DNA from: an uncultured Dermatophilus sp.
GTDB taxonomy: Bacteria; Actinomycetota; Actinomycetes; Actinomycetales; Dermatophilaceae
DNA: 9,682 nucleotides
Assembly (NCBI GenBank): GCA_945876925.1
Contig: CAMCQD010000038.1
Location: 1 to 9,682, forward strand
Direction of reading: 5' to 3'
Numbering within the stretch: the stretch's first letter is position 1; each line of letters begins with the position of its first letter. Positions 1-5,850 of the stretch are shown piece after piece. The translations under genes and the position numbers were made by a program. Below the pieces are notes generated by a model. It saw nothing but the letters and a program-made list of their open reading frames with translations. It ran no database searches and was not told where the DNA came from.

Positions 1-213
1 GGGCTGCTGACGATGATGCGGTCGGCTACGCCCCGGGTCGCGTTCGACTACGGGCTGCTTGCTCGCGATCTGTACTGGCTCGCCGACCTTAGGAGCGCAC
101 CTGGGGTGCGTTTGTCCTGGGGCCGCGATTTGCGTCGTCTGCTCCCTCATGCAGGCCCGGCAGAAGCCGCCACCACACCTGACCAGACCCACACCACCGG
201 CCCCGCCGCTTGA
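1..213 (+). CDS. casB: Type I-E Cascade small subunit Cse2/CasB, C-terminal end (partial)
   Basis: Frame 1 is open from the first base to the TGA at 211-213, giving the last 70 residues of a protein that starts outside the window. The stretch FDYGLLARDLYWL followed by VRLSWGRDLRR matches the usual end of Cse2, where a helical 'LARDL' segment precedes a 'V-R-x-x-W-G-R-D' motif. Cse2 is the small subunit of the type I-E Cascade complex; a dimer lies along the belly of the complex and stabilises the crRNA-target hybrid and displaced strand. The last 20 or so residues, rich in Ala, Pro and Thr, are a non-conserved tail. The gene ends 10 nt before the cas7e start, as expected for the order cse2-cas7e. 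The main uncertainty is that only the C-terminus is visible. Confidence 0.85.
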   Translation, partial: GLLTMMRSATPRVAFDYGLLARDLYWLADLRSAPGVRLSWGRDLRRLLPHAGPAEAATTPDQTHTTGPAA

Positions 214-218
214 GGAGA
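212..218 (+). promoter_or_regulatory. Ribosome binding site of cas7e
   Basis: GAGGAGA overlaps the cse2 stop codon and lies 5 nt before the GTG at 224-226. It decides the cas7e start: the upstream in-frame ATG at 59 would run far into cse2 and has no comparable site. Confidence 0.75.
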
Positions 219-223
219 ACACC

Positions 224-1351
224 GTGACCACGTTCATCGACTTCCACATCATCCAGACGCTCCCGCCGAGCAACATCAACCGTGACGATACCGGCGCGCC
301 GAAATCCGCGATGTATGGCGGGGTGCGACGGGCCCGGGTCAGCAGCCAGGCCTGGAAGCGGGCTACCCGCCGGGATTTCGAGGGGATCATTGATACCTTG
401 AAGCTGAGCTACCGCACCAAACGTGTCGTCGAGCTGCTCTCCCCTCGGATTCTCGCCCGCCAGGGTAAGCCGGCGGATGATGAGGCAGCCGTGGCCGCGG
501 CGAACAAGCGCGCTGAGGAGGTCATCAAAGCGCTCGGGCTGAAGATCGAGAAGCCGAGGGCGAAGAGGGCAGCAGCATCGAGCCCGGCGGCGGCCGCTCA
601 GAGCAAGTACCTTGTCTTCATCAGCGCGGCTCAGGCCGATCGCCTTGCCGAGCTAGCGGCTGCCGATGGACCGCTGGACAATAAGGTCGTCAAAGAGGTA
701 ATGAAAGGTGGCAATGGCATAGACATCGCCCTCTTCGGTCGCATGGTCGCTGATGCGGGGGATATCAACGTTGATGCTGCCGTGCAGGTGGCCCACGCCT
801 TGAGCACCCACGCCGCGGACACTGAGGACGACTACTACACCGCAGTTGATGACATGAATCCGGCTGCGGACACCGGCGCGGGGATGATCGGCACAGTCGA
901 GTTCACGTCTGCGACGATGTACCGGTTCGCAAGCATCAACGTTGACGCACTAGCAGCTAATCTCGGCAGCGCCGACGCAGCAGGTGAGGCGGCTGCCGCC
1001 TTCGCGAAGGCATTCGCTACGAGCATGCCCACGGGAAAGCAGAATGCTTTCGGCAACCGTACCCTCCCCGATGCGGTCGTGGTCATGGTTCGCGACTCTC
1101 AGCCAGTCAGCCTTGTCGGCGCCTTCGAGAAACCCGTGCTTCCCGGACAGGATGGCTTCGTCCGGGCTTCCTGCGAAGCACTTGTCACATACGCGAACGA
1201 CCTGCTGCCCCAGTTCGGGGCGGAGTCGCAGCAGGTCTGGGTGACTTGCGGTCCTGGCGCTGAGGCGCTTGATGAGCTGGGTGAGCGGAAGACTCTCGAC
1301 GAGCTTGCCGGGGCGATCCGCTCCGCGGCGACGGATTACGCGAGGCTCTGA
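224..1351 (+). CDS. cas7e: Type I-E Cascade backbone subunit Cas7e (CasC/Cse4)
   Basis: This 375-residue protein is Cas7e, the RRM-fold subunit that polymerises along the crRNA to form the Cascade backbone (six copies in the E. coli complex). Family landmarks are the N-terminal FIDFHIIQTLPPSNINRDD (4-22), the glycine-rich stretch GAPKSAMYGGVRRARVSSQ (24-42), the DIALFGRM thumb motif (167-174), VAHALSTH (189-196), the acidic EDDYYTAVDD (201-210), GTVEFTSATMYRFASIN (223-239) and GKQNAFGNRTLPD (271-283). The length is normal for the family. I chose the GTG at 224 because a strong Shine-Dalgarno site precedes it and the conserved N-terminus begins there. A lysine/alanine-rich stretch at about 108-127 looks like a surface loop. 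The stop codon TGA shares its A with the ATG of cas5e, so translation is probably coupled. Confidence 0.96.
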   Translation: MTTFIDFHIIQTLPPSNINRDDTGAPKSAMYGGVRRARVSSQAWKRATRRDFEGIIDTLKLSYRTKRVVELLSPRILARQGKPADDEAAVAAANKRAEEVIKALGLKIEKPRAKRAAASSPAAAAQSKYLVFISAAQADRLAELAAADGPLDNKVVKEVMKGGNGIDIALFGRMVADAGDINVDAAVQVAHALSTHAADTEDDYYTAVDDMNPAADTGAGMIGTVEFTSATMYRFASINVDALAANLGSADAAGEAAAAFAKAFATSMPTGKQNAFGNRTLPDAVVVMVRDSQPVSLVGAFEKPVLPGQDGFVRASCEALVTYANDLLPQFGAESQQVWVTCGPGAEALDELGERKTLDELAGAIRSAATDYARL

Positions 1352-2136
1352 TGGCGGTCCTGCTTCTCCGGTTAGCCGGGCCGCTGCAAGCCTGGGGGGA
1401 TTCGAGCCGTTTCGCTCGGCGCGAAACCCGGTCGGAGCCGACGAAGAGCGGGGTGCTCGGGCTGCTCGCCGCAGCTCAGGGACGTCGCCGCGCAGACCCG
1501 GTCGAGGATCTGGTCAGGCTCCGTTTCGGGGTCCGGGTGGATCAGCCGGGCAAGCTGCAACGGGATTTCCAGACTGCTCATCGCTGGAGTGAAGAAAAAT
1601 CGATGCCGTTGTCGTACCGGTACTACCTTGCCGATGCCGTTTTCGTTGCCGCTGTCGAAGGCGACCGTTCTCTGCTTGAGGGCCTGGATGAGGCCGTGCG
1701 GCGCCCTGCCTATCCGCTCTATCTCGGCCGGCGGTCGTGTCCCCCCGCGGGAAAGCTGACGCTCGGGGTGCGTGATGGCGGTCTGGAAGATGCGCTGCGC
1801 GGGGCTGAGTGGCAGGCGGCGCGGTTCTATCGGGTGTCTCTTCCCCGGGGAGAAGTGCGTCTTGAGGTGTTCGCCGACGCCGGGGCGGGCACCAGCCCCG
1901 GAGGTGCTGTCGAGGTCGTCCGCGACGTGCCGTTTTCGTGGAACCCGGAGCGACGCGAATATGGCTGGCGTGAGGTTATTTCCCTTGAGCCTGTCCGGGT
2001 TGAGAACCCAGACGGGCGAACACCCCGCGTGCTGGATGAGGGGGCTGATCCGGCACCCAGAGGTTCTGCTGCCGGATCAGCATTCGCTGACGAACCTGAT
2101 TTCTTCGAGCAGGCAGGTGGGGTCCGGTGTATCTGA
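1351..2136 (+). CDS. cas5e: Type I-E Cascade subunit Cas5e (CasD)
   Basis: Cas5e caps the 5' handle of the crRNA in Cascade and contacts Cse1 and the first Cas7e subunit. The 261-residue product starts with the typical LLLRLAGPLQAWGDSSRF (4-21), the first RRM strand and glycine/tryptophan loop of the family, followed by RRETRSEPTKSGVLGLLAAA (23-42). Further family features are RYYLADAVFVAAVEG (90-104), PLYLGRRSCPP (122-132) and RREYGWREV (201-209). In Cas5e the handle-binding function is kept and no ribonuclease activity is expected, since Cas6e processes the RNA. The last 40 or so residues extend past the conserved core and are Pro/Gly/Ala-rich. The ATG overlaps the cas7e stop and a GAGG at 1342-1345 serves as ribosome site. 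Codon 8 is TTA, a rare leucine codon in high-GC actinobacteria. Confidence 0.95.
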   Translation: MAVLLLRLAGPLQAWGDSSRFARRETRSEPTKSGVLGLLAAAQGRRRADPVEDLVRLRFGVRVDQPGKLQRDFQTAHRWSEEKSMPLSYRYYLADAVFVAAVEGDRSLLEGLDEAVRRPAYPLYLGRRSCPPAGKLTLGVRDGGLEDALRGAEWQAARFYRVSLPRGEVRLEVFADAGAGTSPGGAVEVVRDVPFSWNPERREYGWREVISLEPVRVENPDGRTPRVLDEGADPAPRGSAAGSAFADEPDFFEQAGGVRCI

Positions 2137-2783
2137 GCAGGTTCGCCTTGAATCCGGCGAGGAGGGGCACCGGCCGTCTCCTCGCTTCCCCGCAGCGCAT
2201 GCACGCAGCCGTCATGGCCGCGTATCCGCCGGGTCTCGGCGTACGCCCGTTGTGGCGGGTAGACCGGCGTTCCCGGCACGAGCTGCTGCTGTACCTGGTC
2301 GCTTCCGCGGAACCGGATCTCACTCATCTGGTTGAGCAGGCGGGGTGGCCTACCTCTGCTGCGTGGGATACCACAGCCTACGACCATTTCCTGGATAGTC
2401 TTGGTCCGGGTCAGGCGTGGCGGTTTCGCCTGACGGCTAATCCTGTCCGCGCTGTGGCCTCTGGACGCGGGAGGCGGGGAAAACCGGTTCCGGTCGGGTC
2501 ACAGGAGAAACAGGAGGAATGGCTGCGTGAAAGGTCGGCGCAATGGGGATTCACATTAGAGGGTTCCCCGAATGGCGTGTCGCTCACCGGTCGGGGACAG
2601 GACGTGTTCACTCGCCGCGAGCACGTAGCGGAGAAAGGCTGCCGGGTCACGATCACGAGGGCGCAGTTCGATGGCCTGCTCACTGTGACTGACCCTGCCA
2701 GGTTGCGCGCTGCGCTCACGACGGGCATGGGCCGGGCTAAAGCCTATGGCTGTGGCCTGATGACGCTGGCGAGGCCGCGGTGA
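2127..2783 (+). CDS. cas6e: Type I-E CRISPR RNA endoribonuclease Cas6e (CasE)
   Basis: Cas6e cuts the precursor crRNA at the 3' base of each repeat hairpin and stays bound to it as part of Cascade. The 218-residue product begins YLSRFALNP (2-10), standard for CasE. SPQRMHAAVMAAYP (21-34) carries His26 at the position of the catalytic histidine. FRLTANPV (100-107) and the segment around VPVGSQEKQEEWL (121-133) match the second RRM-like domain, and GMGRAKAYGCGLMTL (200-214) is the C-terminal glycine-rich RNA-binding loop shared by Cas6 proteins. The GTG start at 2127 lies inside cas5e (10-nt overlap), so translation is coupled. The gene contains an in-frame TTA codon at 2556-2558. The repeats downstream keep the CCCCGC/GCGGGG hairpin that Cas6e family enzymes recognise, so enzyme and substrate agree. 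Confidence 0.94.
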   Translation: MYLSRFALNPARRGTGRLLASPQRMHAAVMAAYPPGLGVRPLWRVDRRSRHELLLYLVASAEPDLTHLVEQAGWPTSAAWDTTAYDHFLDSLGPGQAWRFRLTANPVRAVASGRGRRGKPVPVGSQEKQEEWLRERSAQWGFTLEGSPNGVSLTGRGQDVFTRREHVAEKGCRVTITRAQFDGLLTVTDPARLRAALTTGMGRAKAYGCGLMTLARPR

Positions 2784-2790
2784 TGGTGGC

Positions 2791-3771
2791 ATGAAACCTG
2801 TTCCCGGGGCCCGGCCCAGCGACGTGCGTGAGCTGGGCCGGGTAGGGGACCGGCTTAGCTTCGTGTATCTCGAACGCGGCGTAGTCCATCGTGACGCCAA
2901 TGCGATTACGGTGACCGATGAGCGTGGCACTGTGCACATCCCCTCGGCGATGATCGGCGCATTGCTGCTTGGTCCGGGGACCCGGGTAACGCATCAGGCG
3001 ATGATGGTCGTAGCCGATAGCGGGGCGACGACCGTCTGGGTTGGCGAGCATGGCGTGCGCTATTACGCCCACGGCAGGTCGCTTTCGCGGTCGTCTCGCT
3101 GGCTTGAACGCCAGGCCGCTATCGTGAGTAATCAGTCGCGTCGGCTGGCTGTGGCGCGGGCGATGTACGAGATGCGCTTCCCTGGCGCGGACGTGTCAAG
3201 GCTGACGATGCAGCAGCTGCGCGGTCGTGAGGGTGCCCGCGTCAGGGCCGCCTATGCGGCAGCGTCGCGGGACTCGGGAGTGGCATGGAGCCGGCGGGAT
3301 TACCGTCCGGGTGATTTTGAGTCATCCGATCCCGTCAACCAGGCTCTTTCCGCCGCGACGACCTGCCTGTACGGGGTGGTGCATGCCGTGGTCGTGGCGC
3401 TGGGTTGTGCGCCCGGCCTGGGAGTCGTTCATACGGGACATGACCGGTCGTTCGTGTACGACATTGCGGACCTTTACAAAGTGGAGCTAGCGGTTCCGAC
3501 TGATTTCTCCGTCACTGCACGGGTTCCTGAGGACTTACCTGGGGAAGTGCGCCGTGAAATGCGGGACGTCATTCACGCAGAAAAGCTGCTGACCCGCTGC
3601 GCACGCGACATTCAGGTACTCCTCGGCGGTGATCCCGCGGAAGAGGGCGAACTCGAGATTGAGGACTGGGACGTCGTGGAGCTATGGGACGGCGCGCTCC
3701 GTTCCGTGCCAGGCGGAGTCTCGTACAGATGGCCTGCAGCCCCTGAGCCGGAGGACGAGGTGCCGTGGTAG
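2791..3771 (+). CDS. cas1: Type I-E CRISPR integrase Cas1
   Basis: Cas1 with Cas2 captures prespacers and integrates them at the leader-proximal repeat. The 326-residue product has an N-terminal beta domain (about 20-90, with HRDANAITVTDERGTVHIP at 33-51) and an alpha-helical catalytic domain. The metal-binding residues line up with E. coli Cas1 at a constant offset of six: Glu147 in LRGREGARVR, His214 in VVHTGHDRSF, and Asp224 and Asp227 in YDIADLYK. The enzyme therefore looks catalytically intact. The acidic C-terminal tail (about 282-326, EEGELEIEDWDVVEL and PEPEDEVPW) is typical of type I-E Cas1. ATG 2791 lies 7 nt after the cas6e stop, preceded by purine-rich GGTGATGG. The end overlaps cas2 by 7 nt. 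An in-frame TTA codon occurs at 3535-3537. Confidence 0.97.
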   Translation: MKPVPGARPSDVRELGRVGDRLSFVYLERGVVHRDANAITVTDERGTVHIPSAMIGALLLGPGTRVTHQAMMVVADSGATTVWVGEHGVRYYAHGRSLSRSSRWLERQAAIVSNQSRRLAVARAMYEMRFPGADVSRLTMQQLRGREGARVRAAYAAASRDSGVAWSRRDYRPGDFESSDPVNQALSAATTCLYGVVHAVVVALGCAPGLGVVHTGHDRSFVYDIADLYKVELAVPTDFSVTARVPEDLPGEVRREMRDVIHAEKLLTRCARDIQVLLGGDPAEEGELEIEDWDVVELWDGALRSVPGGVSYRWPAAPEPEDEVPW

Positions 3772-4121
3772 TCATCGTTCTCACCGCGTGTCCGTCCGGA
3801 CTGCGCGGATTCTTGACGCGCTGGCTCCTCGAGATCAGCGCCGGGGTTTTCGTCGGGAAGGTCAGTGCACGGGTCCGTGAGGAACTGTGGCTCCGCGTGC
3901 TCGAGATGGTGAAAGATGGCAAGGCCATCATGGTCCACTCCACGAACGGCGAGCAGGGCCTCGACTTCCGCGTCCACCGGCACGAGTGGGAGCCTGTCGA
4001 GGTCGACGGACTCCACCTCATGCTGCGTCCCGCTGGCGGCGACTCCGGCGCTGCTCCTGCCCGCCGGAAGGGGTGGAGCAACGCCTCCCGCAGACGACAG
4101 GTCAGCAGACGCCGAAAGTGA
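3765..4121 (+). CDS. cas2: Type I-E CRISPR adaptation protein Cas2
   Basis: This is the Cas2e form of Cas2, which dimerises at the centre of the Cas1-Cas2 complex and helps measure prespacer length. The 118-residue product starts VVIVLTACPSGLRGFLTRW (2-20), a ferredoxin-like first strand and helix typical of Cas2e, then GVFVGKVSARVREELW (27-42), and ends its core with STNGEQGLDFRVH (59-71) and VDGLHLMLRP (80-89). In E. coli the role of Cas2 in adaptation is structural. The GTG start at 3765 overlaps the end of cas1 by 7 nt, so translation is probably coupled. Residues 100-118 form a strongly basic tail (10 of 19 are Arg or Lys) beyond the usual core end. The stop lies 44 bp before the first CRISPR repeat. 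Confidence 0.93.
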   Translation: MVVIVLTACPSGLRGFLTRWLLEISAGVFVGKVSARVREELWLRVLEMVKDGKAIMVHSTNGEQGLDFRVHRHEWEPVEVDGLHLMLRPAGGDSGAAPARRKGWSNASRRRQVSRRRK

Positions 4122-4165
4122 ATGGGAAGGCGACCATCGGCTAGGATCAGTGCAGGTCAGCAAGT
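4122..4165 (+). promoter_or_regulatory. CRISPR leader with possible promoter
   Basis: The 44 bp between the cas2 stop and the first repeat is where a leader must be if the array is transcribed on the plus strand. TAGGAT at 4142-4147 fits an actinobacterial -10 hexamer and would start transcription near 4153-4155, about 11 nt before the first repeat. I see no good -35 hexamer at the right spacing. The stretch is not AT-rich, unlike the E. coli leader, and I see no obvious IHF-type site, which is expected in Actinobacteria. The part nearest the repeat, GTGCAGGTCAGCAAGT, would be the Cas1-Cas2 anchoring segment by position; that role is inferred. Confidence 0.45.
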
Positions 4166-4254
4166 GTGCGCCCCGCGCCAGCGGGGATGAGCCGAGCGTG
4201 AGCGCGCAGGCGCGGCCGTGGTCGTCGTGCGCCCCGCGCCAGCGGGGATGAGCC
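4166..4254 (+). CRISPR. Minimal type I-E CRISPR array: two repeats, one spacer
   Basis: Two identical 28-nt repeats lie at 4166-4193 and 4227-4254, a period of 61. Each begins GTGCG, carries the hairpin arms CCCCGC and GCGGGG around GCCA, and ends ATGAGCC. This core is the same as in the E. coli type I-E repeat, and Cas6e cleavage after the hairpin would leave a 5' handle from ATGAGCC. Identity stops exactly at both ends: the flanking bases are T/C on the left and G/C on the right. The single spacer (4194-4226, 33 nt, 26 of 33 G or C) begins with G, as expected when the last PAM base is carried in during type I-E adaptation. The base after the second repeat is C. The spacer has no stop codon in frame 1 on either strand, consistent with a protospacer inside a high-GC gene. 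It has no match elsewhere in the window that I could see. Confidence 0.93.
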
Positions 4255-4292
4255 CACGGCGATGAGCGCCAGCGATTGAAGTCGTCGCTGCG

Positions 4293-4313
4293 CCGTATCG
4301 CGCAGCGATACGG
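4293..4313. terminator. Perfect 9-bp hairpin between the CRISPR array and abiEii, possible bidirectional terminator
   Basis: Arms CCGTATCGC and GCGATACGG surround a GCA loop, and a G-T wobble could extend the stem. On the minus strand it follows the abiEii stop codon with no gap; on the plus strand it lies 38 bp after the last repeat. That position between convergent units suggests termination in both directions. There is no T-run on either side, so it would be a U-tract-less terminator of the sort proposed in Actinobacteria. Termination is inferred from structure and position only. It could instead be a protein binding site or an insertion boundary. Confidence 0.5.
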
Positions 4314-5225
4314 TCAGCCGCGCTGAGGAGGGCGTTCCCACGAGCGGCTGACCGGATTCCATGTAGCACCGGCAGCACTGCGGTCGAGTACAGGCTCGGC
4401 AAAGGTAAGGCATTCGCCGAGCAGAACAGCGAATTGACCGGCAGTCGTGGATTCCAGATGCTGCTTTCGCCGCCAGACCTGCCACTTGCGTTCAGCGTGT
4501 GCGGGTATTGAGTCGAGTAGTGGCATCAGCGACGTAACTGGAATCAGCCGGTAAGCCGCGACGGCGTCGACGGCAGCCCGCTGGTCCTCGTAGGTGATGC
4601 GACGTGTTCGGCTTATGGCAGCGATGTCCACGAAATCTCGCCAGCGGGTGTTCAGCTCGCCTCGCTCGATGGCGGTGACGATCTTCTCCGCGAGCACCAT
4701 ATGATCGGGGTATCCGCGCAGCCGCAGAGTGCCGCCGAGCAGTAGCGGAAGTTCCGCCTCGGCGGGTGCTGGCCATATCGGGTCACCAAAGTTGACGTCT
4801 ACGTGCAGTGGGATACGAGCGGTGACGAGCTGGGCAACCAGCTTGACGCGAACGCCCCTGTAGTCCGCTTCGTCACGGATGGCGGAGCCAGCCACGTATT
4901 GCGGGTCAAAGGTCAGGCCGTCGTCGACTTCACTGCCTATGACTTTCCGAATGCGTTGTTCTACTTCGGGGATGCCGTTGGGAAATCCTGAGGCTGCTAG
5001 GTCGATGTCCCTGGTTGGGCGGCGAGCAGCGAACGCGGCCATAAGGACACCCCCTTTGAGAACGAAGTCCTGCCCGGCAGGTGAAGCAGCAAGCCGGGCC
5101 AAGAAACCCTCGAGCGCGTAAAGAGCGAAGTACTCAGCAGGGTCGCGTCCATGCCTGCGGGCAAGGTTGCGCAGATCGTTGTACGCCGTCCCAGCGCGAG
5201 TATGACGGGCCGGTACCGGGGTCAC
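4314..5225 (-). CDS. abiEii: AbiEii-type nucleotidyltransferase toxin
   Basis: The 303-residue product belongs to the AbiEii / DUF1814 nucleotidyltransferase family, the toxin half of AbiE toxin-antitoxin and phage-abortive-infection systems. Relatives such as MenT transfer nucleotides to tRNA acceptor ends. The fold's first motif is visible as FVLKGGVLMAAF (54-65) with Lys57 and Gly58-Gly59, followed by TRDIDLAA (71-78), whose Asp73 and Asp75 are the expected metal ligands. LHVDVNFGD (140-148) gives the third motif (Asp143). HMVLAEKIVTAIERGELNTR (175-194) and WRDFVDIAAIS (195-205) form the family's conserved helical motif IV, with Lys181 and Asp197. All key residues are present, so the toxin looks intact. 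The GTG start overlaps the abiEi stop as GTGA, so translation is probably coupled. A hairpin directly follows the stop. The exact nucleotide and RNA substrate cannot be told from sequence. Confidence 0.93.
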   Translation of the reverse strand: MTPVPARHTRAGTAYNDLRNLARRHGRDPAEYFALYALEGFLARLAASPAGQDFVLKGGVLMAAFAARRPTRDIDLAASGFPNGIPEVEQRIRKVIGSEVDDGLTFDPQYVAGSAIRDEADYRGVRVKLVAQLVTARIPLHVDVNFGDPIWPAPAEAELPLLLGGTLRLRGYPDHMVLAEKIVTAIERGELNTRWRDFVDIAAISRTRRITYEDQRAAVDAVAAYRLIPVTSLMPLLDSIPAHAERKWQVWRRKQHLESTTAGQFAVLLGECLTFAEPVLDRSAAGATWNPVSRSWERPPQRG

Positions 5226-5800
5226 AGCAGGACCTCCAGAGCGTGCCGCAGCCGTGGCTGAGCCTTGGGGAACGGAGCAGCCGCTTGCAGCAACCGGGCC
5301 GGTGACGTACCCGGGCGGAGAAGCCAGCGTCGCAGGGCTTTATGCCCCAGCTCGCGGCCCTCCAGGTGGGCGAGCCGGAATGCGTCGATGATCGAGCGTT
5401 CGGCTGAGTAGATCCCCACGACGACGCCTGGGGCGATCCGATGCGTCTCGCGTCCGTTGCTGAACGTGCCGCCGTCGAAACTGTGCCAGATGACGTGCTC
5501 GAATCCAGCCGGTCGCCGGATGCTGCGAGGCAGAGCAATGTCCGTGCCGAACGGGATGGCGTCGCTCAACTCGTGATACGCAAGCGCGCTGGTCAGGCAC
5601 ATGGTGGCCTCAGCCCTCGCAGCCGTAACGGCTGCGAGGGCAGCGAACTGCGGGTCAATGGCCTCGGGCTGCAGATACACGCCACGGCCGACGCGCTCGA
5701 TGTCACCACTCCTGACCATCTGATACAGCTGGTCCTTGCGCAGGCCTGACGCCCGTGCCTGCTCAATCGTGAAGGCAGCCGCCAGCCCGCTCAGCGTCAC
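5222..5800 (-). CDS. abiEi: AbiEi-type antitoxin and transcriptional repressor
   Basis: The product, 192 residues from the chosen start, matches AbiEi antitoxins: an N-terminal winged helix-turn-helix (about 1-45, TIEQARASGLRKDQLYQMVR then ERVGRGVYLQP) and a C-terminal domain needed for antitoxicity (AERSIIDAFRLAHLEGRELG, 133-152). In characterised AbiE systems this protein neutralises AbiEii without a stable complex and represses its own operon by binding inverted repeats. The open frame reaches back to a GTG at 5848, but I chose the GTG at 5800 because a near-perfect Shine-Dalgarno sequence lies 8 nt before it. The longer frame would translate the probable operator and puts 16 unrecognised residues before the domain. 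The stop overlaps the abiEii start in GTGA. Length is normal for the family and no damage is visible. Confidence 0.9.
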   Translation of the reverse strand: MTLSGLAAAFTIEQARASGLRKDQLYQMVRSGDIERVGRGVYLQPEAIDPQFAALAAVTAARAEATMCLTSALAYHELSDAIPFGTDIALPRSIRRPAGFEHVIWHSFDGGTFSNGRETHRIAPGVVVGIYSAERSIIDAFRLAHLEGRELGHKALRRWLLRPGTSPARLLQAAAPFPKAQPRLRHALEVLL

Positions 5801-5808
5801 AACACCCA

Positions 5809-5815
5809 CCTCCCC
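5809..5815 (-). promoter_or_regulatory. Ribosome binding site of abiEi, decides the start
   Basis: On the minus strand GGGGAGG ends 8 nt before the GTG at 5800-5798, close to ideal spacing. No comparable site sits before the upstream GTG at 5848 or the ATG at 5836, which lie inside the operator repeats. Confidence 0.7.
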
Positions 5816-5850
5816 AAGTGCATGCACATCAAGCATACCTGTATGCACTT
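5816..5850 (-). promoter_or_regulatory. Probable abiE operator and promoter with nested inverted repeats
   Basis: Perfect outer arms AAGTGCAT (5816-5823) and ATGCACTT (5843-5850) enclose a second perfect pair, GCATAC (5833-5838) and GTATGC (5841-5846). The left side is itself part of the palindrome GTGCATGCAC (5818-5827). On the minus strand TATGCT at 5837-5832 can serve as a -10 hexamer, putting the transcription start near 5825 and leaving a short leader with the ribosome site; I see no convincing -35. The layout, inverted repeats over the promoter of an AbiEi-family gene, matches the known negative autoregulation of abiE operons. The assignment to AbiEi is inferred from family behaviour and position. 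A further GTGCATGC at 5861-5868 may be an additional half-site. Confidence 0.6.

Noticed and set aside
59..223. N-terminal extension of cas7e to the ATG at 59
   Set aside because: It would overlap most of the visible cse2 end, has no family similarity, and a strong ribosome site supports the GTG at 224.
4147..4485. Minus-strand frame across the CRISPR array
   Set aside because: Its repeated 'IPAGAGRT / SPLARGA' peptides are the well-known false translation of type I-E repeats, and it overlaps the end of abiEii in another frame.
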